Source: Pseudomonas putida (GTDB lineage Bacteria; Pseudomonadota; Gammaproteobacteria; Pseudomonadales; Pseudomonadaceae). Taken from it: a stretch of 64,000 nt of DNA. The stretch lies in contig NZ_JANHLE010000010.1 of the NCBI RefSeq assembly GCF_028682475.1, positions 1 to 64,000 on the forward strand. The letters are read 5' to 3'. This document shows, piece by piece, positions 1-9,188 of this stretch. The translations under genes were made by a program, and so were the position numbers. Within the stretch, counting starts at the first letter, position 1. Each line of letters opens with the position of its first letter. The notes beneath the pieces were generated by a model, which worked only from the letters and a program-made list of their open reading frames with translations, ran no database searches and was not told the DNA's origin.

Positions 1-7
1 AAAGTCC

Positions 8-1000
8 TCAGATTGCCCCTAACCACTGCGGAATCCGCCGCTCCAGGTAATACCCCGGCTCCCGCACGCTACCGTCGACAAAACCGACATGGCCACCGCG
101 CGTATGCAGCTCGAAGGTGGTCTGGCTCGGCAGCTCATTGGCCTCAGGCAGGCTGTGGCTGAACACGAACGGGTCATCGCTGGAATGGATGATCAGCGTC
201 GGTGTGCGGTTCTCACCGAGGAAGTACCGGCTCGAAGCCCGGCGGTAATAGTCCTTGGCATCGGCAAAGCCATTGAGCGGTGCAGTCACCCGCCCGTCGA
301 AGTCCCAGAACGTGCGCAGGTTCTCCAGTGACCCAAGACGCTCCAGTGCAGCGAGGCCTTCATGGTGGCCGTGGTGCTGGAAGTGGCGTTGTTTCTCTTT
401 CACATAGGCGAGCATGGCGCGCATGAAATGCGCCTGATAGACCCGCGAAAACCCCAGGCCGATACGATCGGCGCACTGGTCCAGGCGAAACGGTACCGAC
501 ACCGCCACCGCCGCCTGCAACTGACTTGCCGAGCCGGCTTCGCCAAGGTGCTTGAGCAGCACGTTGCCACCCAGCGAGTAACCGACGGCGTACAGCGGTG
601 CTTGTGGGCGTTGCGCACGCAGGTGGTCGATGGCCTCGGCGAGGTCCTCGCTGGCGCCGGAGTGATAGCTGCGCGGCAGCAGGTTCGGCTCACCCGAGCA
701 GCCGCGCCAGTTCAGGGCGACACTGGCCCAGCCGCGGCCCGCCAGCGCCTGTTGCATGCCGATCACGTAGGGTGAGCTGGACGAACCGGTGAGCCCGTGC
801 AGTACCAGCACCAGTGGGGTGTTGGCCTGGTGCGGGCCGTGCCAGTCGAGGTCGAGAAAGTCGCCGTCGGCCAGCCACAGACGCTCGCGTTGGCGGTCCA
901 GGGCTGCCGACTTGCGCCACAGCGGTCCCCAAAGCGTCTGCAGATGCGGATTGCCCAGCCCCAGGGCGGGTTTGAAGGGGCTGGGGGTGGTGGGATACAT
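8..1000 (-). CDS. YheT-type alpha/beta hydrolase
   Basis: A 330-residue serine hydrolase of the YheT/ABHD1-3 family. The fold is shown by an HGLTG oxyanion-hole motif near residues 68-72, the nucleophile elbow GYSLGG with Ser142, an acidic residue in SSDDPF (Asp275 or 276) and His304 in RGGHVGF, so the triad is complete. There is no signal peptide, so it should be cytoplasmic. Family members are carboxylesterases of uncertain natural substrate. The N-terminal NPHLQT motif is also typical of YheT. The gene lies 66 bases after the second M16 peptidase pair on the same strand and may be read with it. Its stop codon is only 8 bases from the window edge. Confidence 0.85.
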   Translation of the reverse strand: MYPTTPSPFKPALGLGNPHLQTLWGPLWRKSAALDRQRERLWLADGDFLDLDWHGPHQANTPLVLVLHGLTGSSSSPYVIGMQQALAGRGWASVALNWRGCSGEPNLLPRSYHSGASEDLAEAIDHLRAQRPQAPLYAVGYSLGGNVLLKHLGEAGSASQLQAAVAVSVPFRLDQCADRIGLGFSRVYQAHFMRAMLAYVKEKQRHFQHHGHHEGLAALERLGSLENLRTFWDFDGRVTAPLNGFADAKDYYRRASSRYFLGENRTPTLIIHSSDDPFVFSHSLPEANELPSQTTFELHTRGGHVGFVDGSVREPGYYLERRIPQWLGAI

Positions 1001-1066
1001 CGTGGTGTGCTCGCAGATTGCTGTCAGGCAAGTGTAAATCCGGTTACCGACACTTGCCCGGGTCGC

Positions 1067-2476
1067 TCATCCGTTAGCAGGCGCGAATGCGGGCAAGTCG
1101 TGCTGTTCGACCGACGGGCCGACACTGATCTGCACCAGCTTGTCGAGCTTCAGGTGATTTTTCAACACGACCTTCAGCTGATCCAGGGGCAATGCCTGCA
1201 CTTGATCGAGAAAAACCTGGCGGTTGTCCAGCGGTAACTGGTTGAAGCCGATGGCGCTCAGAATGTCGCTGATCTGCTGGTTGCTCACCGATTCCAGCAG
1301 GTAGCTGCCGCGCAACTTCTGTTTCGCGTCATCGAATTCCTTCTGGCTGGGTCCTTGTTCGGCATAGTCCTTGAGCAACTGCTCCAGCAATGTCATTGCG
1401 GCGTCGCGGTGTTTGGCCTGGACCTGGGTACTGAACGTCCAGACGCCGTTGGCAGGATGCTGTCTCAGCGTTGAGCCGGCGCCATAGGTCAAGCCCCGTC
1501 GAGTGCGCAGTTCATCGAACAGCCGCGAGGTCGCACCGGGACCGCCCAGTATCAGGTTGGCCAGGGTCAAGGCGGGTGCATCGGGATGTCGAACACTGAT
1601 GCCGGGTATGGCGAACAACAGCAACGCCTGGCTACCAGGGTGTTCCAGGTGGTAAATCTCGGGTTCGAAGCTGGCGGCTACTGGTAGTGGCGGCAGTTCA
1701 GGGCCTGCGGGCAACGCCGCTGACACCTGCGCGGCAATGGCCTGCGCCTGCTCCAGGGACAGATCACCGACCAGGGTAATCACGGCGTTGCCTGCGCTGA
1801 AGGCTCGTTGGTGAAAGGCGCGAAGATCAGCAACGGTCAGGGCATTGATGGTCTGCTCTGTGCCATAGCTGTTGGCAGCGTAGGGGTGGTTGGCGAACAC
1901 ATGCTCATAGAGCAGGTCGCTGGCCTTGTAGATTGCGTAGTTTTGCCGCTGCGCCACCAGGCCGGTGAGCTGGTCCTTGATTTGTTGCAGTTTGTCGTCG
2001 GCAAACTGTGGTTGCCCCAGAACTTCACTCAACAACCCCACCGCTTTGACCCTTTGCTGCTCATTGCTGAGGCTGCGTAGCGTCACCTTAGCGCTGTCAT
2101 GCACTACCGATGTGCTGAACTGCGCACCGACTTCGTCGAAGCCTTCGGCGATCTGCAAGGCGTCGCGCTGCTGGGTGCCTTCATCGAGCATGCCCAGGGT
2201 GAGTTTTGCCAGACCGGCGGCGCCATCATCCCTGGCACTGCCAGCGGCAAAATCAACCTGAACATCAAACATCGGCAATTGCCTGCGTTGTACAAACAGG
2301 ACCTTGCTGCCTTGTGGCGTCTGCCATGACTCGATCGGTAGCTGCAACTGTGCGGGATCGGGCGCTGTGACTTTCAGCGACTCCAGCTCAAGCGCCTGCG
2401 GTTGCGCCTGGGCCTGGGAAGCAGCGCATGCCAGTAGCAGCAACAGCGGGAGGGAGGTTGGGGTGAGCTTATTCAT
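1067..2476 (-). CDS. M16 family peptidase, non-catalytic subunit (second pair)
   Basis: An exported M16B-family protein of about 469 residues. I start it at MNKLTP, not at an ATG ten codons upstream, because this start gives a proper signal peptide (hydrophobic LLLLLACAASQAQA) and an 8-base ATGAATAA overlap with the preceding gene. The zinc motif HxxEH is absent: the equivalent segment reads GLAKLTLGMLDEG. The conserved R..GLTYG segment (RTRRGLTYGAGS), typical of non-catalytic partners of M16 heterodimers, is present. It should pair in the periplasm with the catalytic protein encoded just upstream. It resembles the protein at 4530-6029, which suggests the pair was duplicated. Confidence 0.85.
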   Translation of the reverse strand: MNKLTPTSLPLLLLLACAASQAQAQPQALELESLKVTAPDPAQLQLPIESWQTPQGSKVLFVQRRQLPMFDVQVDFAAGSARDDGAAGLAKLTLGMLDEGTQQRDALQIAEGFDEVGAQFSTSVVHDSAKVTLRSLSNEQQRVKAVGLLSEVLGQPQFADDKLQQIKDQLTGLVAQRQNYAIYKASDLLYEHVFANHPYAANSYGTEQTINALTVADLRAFHQRAFSAGNAVITLVGDLSLEQAQAIAAQVSAALPAGPELPPLPVAASFEPEIYHLEHPGSQALLLFAIPGISVRHPDAPALTLANLILGGPGATSRLFDELRTRRGLTYGAGSTLRQHPANGVWTFSTQVQAKHRDAAMTLLEQLLKDYAEQGPSQKEFDDAKQKLRGSYLLESVSNQQISDILSAIGFNQLPLDNRQVFLDQVQALPLDQLKVVLKNHLKLDKLVQISVGPSVEQHDLPAFAPANG

Positions 2477-3818
2477 CGTCGGCCTCCTTGGCCTGCAGGT
2501 AGGCAACCGCCAGGCGTTCAGTGGTGAAGTAGTTGTTGGCGGCCCGCTGTACTTGTTCGGGCGTTACCCCCTCAAGGTTGCTTTGGTCGTTGTCCAGTTG
2601 AGAGGCTGGCAGGCCGCTGCCCAGCATGGCGGCGATAACACTGGCCTGGCCGTGGAGGGAGTCCCGGAAAAAGGTGTTTTCGGCCAGCAGCAGGGCGCGT
2701 GCACGCGCTAGCTCGGCAGCGCTTGGCGGCGTGCTTTTGATAGCTTGCAGCTGTGCCCAGATAGCCGCTTGCAGGTCGGCGAGTGGTTTGGGTTGTGCAG
2801 TATTGGTCGATGCCGAAATTTCGAACAACGTATCGCCTCTGGCCAGCGCCCCATAGCGGACCTTGGGACCGAACAGCAGCGCTTGCTGGCGCTCCAGCCG
2901 GGTACTGAGCCGGGCACTCAAGCCTTTGCCCAGTACTGCGCCGAGCAAACGCAGGGCATGTACGTCGGTCGCCGACGTCGCAGTGGCGTAGGTCGGTACG
3001 TTGAATGCCATGACCAGCCTTGGCCTGCTGAACGCATCGTGGACCGTCACCTGCCGTGGTCCGGCCGCAGCCGTTTGCAGAGGCAGCTTGGTGGTTGGCA
3101 GGTCTTGCCGGGCGAAGCTGGCGAAATACTGCGCAACCTGCTTTTTCACGGCATCGAGCTGGATGTCGCCAACAATGATCAGCGTGGCGTTGTTGGGTGC
3201 GTACCAGATGCGATACCAGGCTTGCAGCTCATCGTTGCGCATGCGTTCAAGGTCGCCCATCCAGCCAATCACCGGGGTGCGATAGCTGCTCTGTGGGTAG
3301 GCGATGGCTTGCAGCTGCTCGTCGAGCCTGGCCGACGGATATTCATCGACGTTTTCGCGCCGCTCGGACCTGACGGCTTCGATTTCACGAACGAATTCGC
3401 TGCCATTGAGGTGGGCGCCCTTCAGCAGGTCGGCGTTCAGCTCCAGGGCTACCGCCAGCCGTTCACTGGGTAGAGTCTGGTGATGAACGGTGAAATCACG
3501 ATTGGTGTAGGCGTTGTCGTAGCCACCCAGGCGTTCAATGACTTGCGAGAACTCCCCGGGCGCAGTCTTGGCGCTACCTCGGTAAAGCAGGTGTTCAAGG
3601 GCATGGGACAGCCCGGATTGCCCAGGGTACTCATGGCTTGAACCCACCTTGACCAGCAGGTGAGTGGTGACTACCGGTGCCCGGTGGTCCTCGCTGACGA
3701 CCACATGCAGGCCGTTTTCCAGGGTGAATTCATGGCGATTGGGGGGACTGGCCAGGGCCTGGCCAGATACCAGCAACAGGCCGAACAGGCCGCTGGTGAA
3801 GGAAAAACGTCGATCCAT
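2469..3818 (-). CDS. M16 family zinc metallopeptidase, catalytic subunit (second pair)
   Basis: A 449-residue M16B peptidase with signal peptide (residues 1-23, cleavage after ALA). The inverted zinc-binding motif HxxEH is seen as HALEH (His72, Glu75, His76), and the downstream acidic motif EIEAVRSERRE supplies the third ligand. The family degrades or trims peptides in the periplasm. It is translationally coupled to the non-catalytic subunit through an 8-base overlap. The closest relative here is the protein at 6022-7377, which shares the NGLxVVVxEDHRAPVV opening and LSHALEH block. A 118-base gap separates it from rsmD, so it may have its own promoter. The substrate cannot be read from sequence. 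Confidence 0.88.
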   Translation of the reverse strand: MDRRFSFTSGLFGLLLVSGQALASPPNRHEFTLENGLHVVVSEDHRAPVVTTHLLVKVGSSHEYPGQSGLSHALEHLLYRGSAKTAPGEFSQVIERLGGYDNAYTNRDFTVHHQTLPSERLAVALELNADLLKGAHLNGSEFVREIEAVRSERRENVDEYPSARLDEQLQAIAYPQSSYRTPVIGWMGDLERMRNDELQAWYRIWYAPNNATLIIVGDIQLDAVKKQVAQYFASFARQDLPTTKLPLQTAAAGPRQVTVHDAFSRPRLVMAFNVPTYATATSATDVHALRLLGAVLGKGLSARLSTRLERQQALLFGPKVRYGALARGDTLFEISASTNTAQPKPLADLQAAIWAQLQAIKSTPPSAAELARARALLLAENTFFRDSLHGQASVIAAMLGSGLPASQLDNDQSNLEGVTPEQVQRAANNYFTTERLAVAYLQAKEADDE

Positions 3819-3903
3819 GACAGTGCTCCTTGTGGTGGTTGACCAGGAGCACGATCAGGCAGACAGGCGAGCGCAAGGGGGTAGATATCTATTGCACAGT
3901 GTA

Positions 3904-3927
3904 ACGACCCCGCGATAGCAGGGTCGT
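3904..3927. terminator. Possible hairpin terminator after rsmD
   Basis: A 7-bp perfect stem (ACGACCC / GGGTCGT) with a 10-base loop lies just past the rsmD stop codon. There is no strong U-run on the minus strand, so it would be a weak or Rho-assisted terminator. It separates the first M16-rsmD operon from the second M16 pair. Confidence 0.35.
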
Positions 3928-3936
3928 GGTTGCAAC

Positions 3937-4530
3937 TCAGCTGCGCTGCCAGAGGGCGTAATACACCTGGCCAGCCTTCTTCTCGCGGTGCAGGCGCCAG
4001 TTGCCGGGCAGTTGCAAGGTCGATGGCGGGGTTTCGCTCTCGGTGTAGATCCAGGCGTTTTCGCTCAGCCACTGGCGCTCTTCAAGCAGGGCGCAGGTGG
4101 TTGCCAGCAGGTTCTGGTGGAACGGCGGGTCGAGGAACACCAAGTCGAAGGCCAGCTTCGGCTCACCCTGCAGGTAGCGCTGGGCATCACTCTGGATCAC
4201 CTGGCCGCGTGGGCAGCGCAGGGTTTCCAGATTGTGCCGCAGGCTGGCAATGGCCGCCGGGTTGCTGTCCAGCGCCACGGCTTCGCCCGCGCCGCGCGAC
4301 AGCGCTTCCAGGTACAGGGCGCCACTACCGGCAAAGGCATCGAGGACCTTGGCCCCTTCGATGTGCGGGGCCAGCCAGTTGAACAGGGTCTCGCGCACCC
4401 GGTCCGGCGTCGGGCGCAGGCCGGGGGCGTCTGGGAAGCTCAGGCGGCGGCTGCGCCATTCGCCGGCAATGATGCGCAGTTGGCCCTGGCCGTTGTGTGG
4501 CTTGGCCGATTTGGCGGATGGACTGGCCAT
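3937..4530 (-). CDS. rsmD: 16S rRNA (guanine(966)-N2)-methyltransferase RsmD
   Basis: A 197-residue class I SAM-dependent methyltransferase that modifies G966 of 16S rRNA during 30S assembly. RsmD traits visible are IIAGEWRSRRLSFP near the N terminus, TPDRVRETLFNWL, the SAM-binding loop VLDAFAGSGALYLEALSRGA, and the catalytic motif DPPF. The length is normal. The start ATG overlaps the stop of the preceding M16 gene by one base (TAATG), indicating translational coupling. In many gammaproteobacteria rsmD lies beside ftsY, as here, with the M16 pair inserted between them. Confidence 0.95.
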   Translation of the reverse strand: MASPSAKSAKPHNGQGQLRIIAGEWRSRRLSFPDAPGLRPTPDRVRETLFNWLAPHIEGAKVLDAFAGSGALYLEALSRGAGEAVALDSNPAAIASLRHNLETLRCPRGQVIQSDAQRYLQGEPKLAFDLVFLDPPFHQNLLATTCALLEERQWLSENAWIYTESETPPSTLQLPGNWRLHREKKAGQVYYALWQRS

Positions 4531-6029
4531 TAATGCTCCGGTACACCAAGCGGCTGCTCGGCGGGTTTGTCAGTGGGTGGCGGCAGAGGTTTCTGCGGCA
4601 CGTTCGGACCGGCGGTGACGATGACCATCTTGTCGGCGGCGAGGTGTTTGTTCAGGGCGGTCTTGACCTGTTCGACGGTCAGCGCCTGGGATTGCTGCAT
4701 GTAGTCTTCCAGCCAGGTCAGCGGCAGGTCGTAGAAGCCGATGGCGCCCAACTGGCCGACAATACTGGCGTTGCTGGCATTGGACAGCGGGAAGCTGCCG
4801 GCCAGCTCGCGCTTGGCATCGTCCAGTTCCTGCTGGCTCGGGCCGGTCTTGAGGTAATCGGCGAGGATGTCCTGAACCAGCTTGAGGGTACCTTCGCTGA
4901 GCTCGGCACGGGTCTGCAGGTTGATCATGAACGGCCCACGCACCTGCATCGGGCTGAACACCGAGTAGACGCCGTAGGTCAGGCCGCGCTTCTCGCGGAC
5001 TTCGCTCATCAGGCGGGTGCCGAAGGTACCGCCACCGAGGATCTGGTTACCCAGCGACAGCGCCGCGTAGTCCGGGTCGTTGCGGTCGATGCCCAGCTGG
5101 GCGAGCATCAGGTGGGTCTGTTTGGACGGGAAGTCGATGTGCGTGGTGCCAGGCTTGGGCTCGGCAGGCTGAGACAGCTTGGCCAGCGCCGGGCCTTTGG
5201 GCAGAGCGGCCGAGACCTGGGCAGCAATGGCTTCGGCGTCGCTGCGGCTCAGGTCGCCGACCAGGGCGATGACGGTATTGCCCGCGGCATAGGCCTTGGC
5301 GTGGAAGGCCCGCAATTGCTCCAGGGTGATTGGCGGGATGCTCTTGGCGTCGCCATCGCTTGGGTGGGCATACGGGTGTTTGCCATACAGCTTCTCGAAC
5401 AGCGCGATGCTGGCCAGCTTGCCCGGGTTCTGCTTCTGGTACTCGAAACCGGCCTGCAGCTGGTTCTTGATGCGCTCCAGGGCATCCTGCGGGAAGGTTG
5501 GTTTGCCGACTACCTCGGCAAACAGTTTCAGCGCCGGTTCACGCTTGTCCGCTGCGCTCAGGCTGCGCAAAGTGGCCACGGCCATGTCGCGGTAGGCACC
5601 GTTGCCAAAGTCAGCGCCGAGGCCTTCGAAGCCTTCGGCAATGGCAGTAACGTCCTTGCCGGCCACGCCTTCGTTGAGCATGGCGTTGGTCAGGGTCGCC
5701 AGGCCCGGGGCGTCACCGTCCTGGCTGCTGCCGGCGGCGAAGGTCAGGCGCAGGTCGAACATCGGCAACTCGCGCGCTTCGACGAACAGTACCTTGGCGC
5801 CTTCAGCGGTGTTCCAGGTCTGGATGTTCAGTTGCCGGCGGCTCGGCGCCTTGCCATCGAGCTCCGCCAGCGTCTGCAGGGTGTTGGCCGGCTTGGCTGC
5901 GGTGCTATTTGCAGGTTGTGCGCTGTTGTCCGACTGGGCCGGGTTGGCCAGGACAAACGCCAGCACGCCAACCAGCGACAGGATGCCGAGCCCGATCAGG
6001 GTGTAGCGGGGTGCGCTGCGTTCACTCAT
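4530..6029 (-). CDS. M16 family peptidase, non-catalytic subunit (first pair)
   Basis: A 499-residue M16B-type protein. I start it at MSERSAPRYT, which overlaps the upstream stop in an ATGAGTGA arrangement. One N-terminal hydrophobic segment (about residues 8-27, LIGLGILSLVGVLAFVLA) looks like a membrane anchor or uncleaved signal. The HxxEH zinc motif is missing (APGLATLTNAMLNEG in its place), while REKRGLTYGVYS is kept, so this is the non-catalytic half of a heterodimer. The C-terminal tail is rich in proline and lysine. It follows the catalytic subunit and is coupled to rsmD. Confidence 0.87.
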   Translation of the reverse strand: MSERSAPRYTLIGLGILSLVGVLAFVLANPAQSDNSAQPANSTAAKPANTLQTLAELDGKAPSRRQLNIQTWNTAEGAKVLFVEARELPMFDLRLTFAAGSSQDGDAPGLATLTNAMLNEGVAGKDVTAIAEGFEGLGADFGNGAYRDMAVATLRSLSAADKREPALKLFAEVVGKPTFPQDALERIKNQLQAGFEYQKQNPGKLASIALFEKLYGKHPYAHPSDGDAKSIPPITLEQLRAFHAKAYAAGNTVIALVGDLSRSDAEAIAAQVSAALPKGPALAKLSQPAEPKPGTTHIDFPSKQTHLMLAQLGIDRNDPDYAALSLGNQILGGGTFGTRLMSEVREKRGLTYGVYSVFSPMQVRGPFMINLQTRAELSEGTLKLVQDILADYLKTGPSQQELDDAKRELAGSFPLSNASNASIVGQLGAIGFYDLPLTWLEDYMQQSQALTVEQVKTALNKHLAADKMVIVTAGPNVPQKPLPPPTDKPAEQPLGVPEH

Positions 6030-7377
6030 GAGCGTTCTCCTCGGGCAGTACATGGGCAACGCTCAGGCGTTCGCGGGTGAAATAGGTGCGCGCAGCGTTC
6101 TGGATGTCGGCCGGGGTCACGCTTTTCAGTTCGTCGAGCTCGCTGTCGATCAGCTTCCACGACAGACCGACGGTCTCGAGCATGCCGATGGCAGTGGCCT
6201 GGCTGCTGATCGAGTCGCGGTCGTAGACCAGCCCGGCGATCACCTGGGCGCGCACGCGCTCAAGCTCTTCAGCTGAAGGCGGGGTGGTCTTGAGTTCGTC
6301 GAGCAGCTTCCAGATACCGCTTTCAACCTCGGCCAGGGTTTTGTTCTTCTGCTGGTTCGGCATGGCCGAGATCAGGAACAGGCTGTCGCCGCGGGTGAAT
6401 GGGTTGTAGTTGGACGAGGCGCTGGAGACCAGCTCCTGGCCGCGCTCGAGCCGGCTCGGCAGGCGGGCGCTGTAGCCGCCGTCGAGCAGGGCCGAGATCA
6501 GGCGCAGGGCGTGCACGGTACGCGGGTCCTTGGCGGTGGCCAGGCCCGGCACGTTGAAGCCGTAGATCAGGCTCGGCAGCTGGGTGCGTACGTGCAGGGT
6601 GGTTTCGCGCAAGCCGGGCTCGGCCAGTTCCAGCGGCAACTTGGCCGGTGGAATCGCGCGCTTGGGGATGGCGCCAAAGAAACGCTGGGCCAGGCCTTTG
6701 ACCTCGTCGACCGTCACGTCACCGACCACCACCAGGGTGGCGTTGTTCGGCGTGTACCAGGATTCGTACCAGTGGCGCAGTTCTTCGACCTTCATGCGAT
6801 CCAGGTCCGCCATCCAGCCGATGGTCGGGGTGCGGTAGCTGCTGGCCGGGAAGGCCATGGCACTGAACAGCTCGAAGGCCTTGGCGTTGGGTTGATCGTC
6901 GGTGCGCAGGCGGCGCTCTTCCTTGATCACCTCGATTTCGCGGCTGAACTCGTCGGCGGGCAGGCGCAGGCTGTTCATGCGGTCAGCCTCCAGCTCCAGG
7001 GCCACCGGCAGGCGGTCGCGGGCCAGCACCTGGTAGTAGGCGGTGTAATCGTCGCTGGTGAAGGCGTTTTCTTCGGCCCCCAGGTCACGCAGGATGCGCG
7101 AGGCTTCGCCGGGGCCGAGTTTTTCGCTGCCCTTGAACATCATGTGTTCCAGCGCGTGGGACAGACCGGTCTGGCCCGGGGACTCATAGGTGGAGCCGAC
7201 CTTGTACCAGATCTGCGAGACCACCACGGGCGCGCGGTGGTCTTCGCGCACGACCACTTTCAGGCCGTTGTCGAGAATGAACTCGTGGGTGGGCTGCGGA
7301 TCGGCGGCAAAGGCGGCGAACGGCAGACAAACTGTGCTGAGCAACAGGCCAGCGGCGCGGCGGGCTAGAGCATTCAT
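6022..7377 (-). CDS. M16 family zinc metallopeptidase, catalytic subunit (first pair)
   Basis: A 451-residue periplasmic M16B peptidase: signal peptide 1-25 ending AAFAA, HxxEH motif HALEH (His74, Glu77, His78), and the third-ligand segment EIEVIKEERR. It is the first gene of an operon with its non-catalytic partner (8-base overlap) and rsmD. The whole unit is divergent from ftsY across 230 bases. The family includes bacterial homologues of mitochondrial processing peptidase that act as heterodimers. The physiological substrate is not known from the sequence. Confidence 0.9.
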   Translation of the reverse strand: MNALARRAAGLLLSTVCLPFAAFAADPQPTHEFILDNGLKVVVREDHRAPVVVSQIWYKVGSTYESPGQTGLSHALEHMMFKGSEKLGPGEASRILRDLGAEENAFTSDDYTAYYQVLARDRLPVALELEADRMNSLRLPADEFSREIEVIKEERRLRTDDQPNAKAFELFSAMAFPASSYRTPTIGWMADLDRMKVEELRHWYESWYTPNNATLVVVGDVTVDEVKGLAQRFFGAIPKRAIPPAKLPLELAEPGLRETTLHVRTQLPSLIYGFNVPGLATAKDPRTVHALRLISALLDGGYSARLPSRLERGQELVSSASSNYNPFTRGDSLFLISAMPNQQKNKTLAEVESGIWKLLDELKTTPPSAEELERVRAQVIAGLVYDRDSISSQATAIGMLETVGLSWKLIDSELDELKSVTPADIQNAARTYFTRERLSVAHVLPEENAHE

Positions 7378-7607
7378 ACGTTGTTTAACCTGTAGGACTG
7401 CCCGCGTGGTCTTAGCGTCAGCGGGCTAGGAGGTGCTAGGATACTGATCCGGTTGCCTGACGACCATGCCTGTCGCGGATCTGACCCACAGGCTTGATGA
7501 CAAAATGCTGCGCATGAACGAGCCGGAATAAAAGTAGTCTGTTCTGCGTTAAAAGAATTTTCGAGGCGCCGCAGTGGCGCATCGCTACCCTGAGATAGCC
7601 GTCTTCC

Positions 7608-9188
7608 ATGTTTGGTTCCAACGACGACAAAAAGACGCCGGCCGCGGCTGGTGAAAAGAAAGGCCTGTTCGGCTGGCTGCGCAAAAAGCCCCAGCCACCG
7701 GTTGCCGAACAGCCACAAACCCCTGCACCGGTTGAGCCCGAGCAGCCGGCAGCGCTGACCAGCGAAGCGCCTGCTGCCCCGGCACCCATCGATGGTGCCT
7801 ACGCGCCTGTACCCGCACCTGCCGTTGCGCCGGAGCCTGCTGTCGTCGCGCCTGCGGTGGTTGCGGTCGAGGCGCCACCTGCGCCGTCCGTCGGTTTGGT
7901 CCTGCCGGTGCCTGAAGAGCCGGTTGCCCTCGTGGCAGACCTTGAGCCGCACACCCCGCCACCGATCCCGGAGCGTCCGGCACCGGTCGCGGCGCCTGTG
8001 GTAGAGGTTGCGCCTGTTGTGGCGCCGGTAACAGAGCCTGCGCCGGTCGTTATCCAGCCTGAACCGGTTGCAGCGCCAGTCGTTGAGCCTGAACCTGCTC
8101 CAGTGGCTCCAGTGGCTCCAGTGGCTCCAGTGGCTCCAGTGGCTCCAGTGGCTCCAGTGGCTCCAGTGGCTCCAGTGGCCACCGCTGCACCCGTAACGCC
8201 TGTTGTAGAGCCTGCGCCTGTTGAAACGCCTGCCCCGGCCCGCAGCGAAGAAAACAAGGCGGGCTTCTTCGCCCGGCTCAAGCAGGGCCTATCGAAGACC
8301 AGCGCCAGCATCGGCGAGGGCATGGCCAGCCTGTTCCTGGGCAAGAAAGCCATCGACGACGACCTGCTCGACGAGATCGAGACCCGCCTGCTGACCGCCG
8401 ACGTTGGCGTCGAAGCCACCTCGGTGATCGTCCAGAGCCTGACCCAGAAGGTTGCGCGCAAGCAGCTGGCTGACAGCGATGCGCTGTACAAATCCCTGCA
8501 AGGCGAACTGGCCGACCTGCTCAAACCGGTCGAGCAGCCATTGCGCATCCAGGCCCAGAACAAACCTTTCGTGATCCTGGTGGTGGGCGTCAACGGCGCC
8601 GGCAAAACCACGACCATCGGCAAGCTGGCGAAAAAGCTGCAGCTTGAAGGCAAGAAAGTCATGCTTGCCGCCGGCGACACCTTCCGTGCCGCAGCCGTCG
8701 AGCAGTTGCAGGTCTGGGGCGAGCGCAACCAGATTCCGGTCATTGCCCAGCACACCGGTGCCGACTCCGCTTCAGTGATCTTCGACGCCGTCCAGGCCGC
8801 CAAGGCGCGCGGCATCGATGTGCTGATCGCCGATACCGCCGGTCGCCTGCACACCAAAGACAACCTGATGGAAGAGCTGAAGAAAGTCCGTCGGGTGATC
8901 GGCAAGCTCGATGCCGACGCGCCGCATGAGGTCCTGCTGGTGCTGGACGCCGGCACCGGACAGAACGCGATCAACCAGGCCAAACACTTCAACCAGAGCG
9001 TTGAACTCACCGGCCTGGCCCTGACCAAGCTCGACGGCACCGCCAAGGGTGGGGTGATCTTCGCCCTGGCCAAGCAGTTCGGCCTGCCGATCCGCTATAT
9101 TGGCGTAGGCGAAGGCATCGACGATCTGCGCACGTTCGAAGCCGAACCCTTCGTGAAAGCACTGTTTGCCGAGCGGGAGCATCCATGA
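7608..9188 (+). CDS. ftsY: Signal recognition particle receptor FtsY
   Basis: SRP receptor GTPase that docks ribosome-nascent-chain/SRP complexes at the inner membrane. It is 526 residues, with a long acidic/proline-rich N-terminal A region (about 1-205), an N domain beginning near [15 protein letters not shown], and the SRP-type G domain. G1 is GVNGAGKT (327-334), followed by [16 protein letters not shown] and TKLDG. The A region holds a run of Pro-Val-Ala repeats encoded by nine identical 9-bp units (8099-8179). No strong ribosome-binding site precedes the ATG. It overlaps ftsE by 4 bases and is the first gene of ftsY-ftsE-ftsX. Confidence 0.97.
   Translation: MFGSNDDKKTPAAAGEKKGLFGWLRKKPQPPVAEQPQTPAPVEPEQPAALTSEAPAAPAPIDGAYAPVPAPAVAPEPAVVAPAVVAVEAPPAPSVGLVLPVPEEPVALVADLEPHTPPPIPERPAPVAAPVVEVAPVVAPVTEPAPVVIQPEPVAAPVVEPEPAPVAPVAPVAPVAPVAPVAPVAPVAPVATAAPVTPVVEPAPVETPAPARSEENKAGFFARLKQGLSKTSASIGEGMASLFLGKKAIDDDLLDEIETRLLTADVGVEATSVIVQSLTQKVARKQLADSDALYKSLQGELADLLKPVEQPLRIQAQNKPFVILVVGVNGAGKTTTIGKLAKKLQLEGKKVMLAAGDTFRAAAVEQLQVWGERNQIPVIAQHTGADSASVIFDAVQAAKARGIDVLIADTAGRLHTKDNLMEELKKVRRVIGKLDADAPHEVLLVLDAGTGQNAINQAKHFNQSVELTGLALTKLDGTAKGGVIFALAKQFGLPIRYIGVGEGIDDLRTFEAEPFVKALFAEREHP
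8099..8179 (+). repeat. Nine perfect copies of a 9-bp tandem repeat inside ftsY
   Basis: The unit tccagtggc is repeated nine times without a mismatch. It is in frame and encodes a Pro-Val-Ala repeat in the FtsY A region. Because the unit is a multiple of three, copy-number change would alter protein length without a frameshift. The flanking Pro/Val/Ala codons use varied synonyms, so the identity of the units points to recent slippage expansion. Confidence 0.95.

Noticed and set aside
1067..2476. M16 protein without HxxEH read as a decayed pseudogene
   Set aside because: The frame is intact, a signal peptide and the R..GLTYG region are kept, and the loss of HxxEH is shared by its paralogue at 4530-6029. 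This is the expected non-catalytic subunit.
4497..6080. A 527-codon plus-strand frame over the first non-catalytic M16 gene
   Set aside because: It is a shadow of a well-supported minus-strand gene with signal anchor and family motifs; the frame has low-complexity Gly/Gln/Val composition and no recognisable domain.
8099..8179. Possible CRISPR array in ftsY
   Set aside because: The repeats are 9 bp, contiguous and without spacers, and are in frame with a Pro-Val-Ala linker. This is a coding microsatellite.
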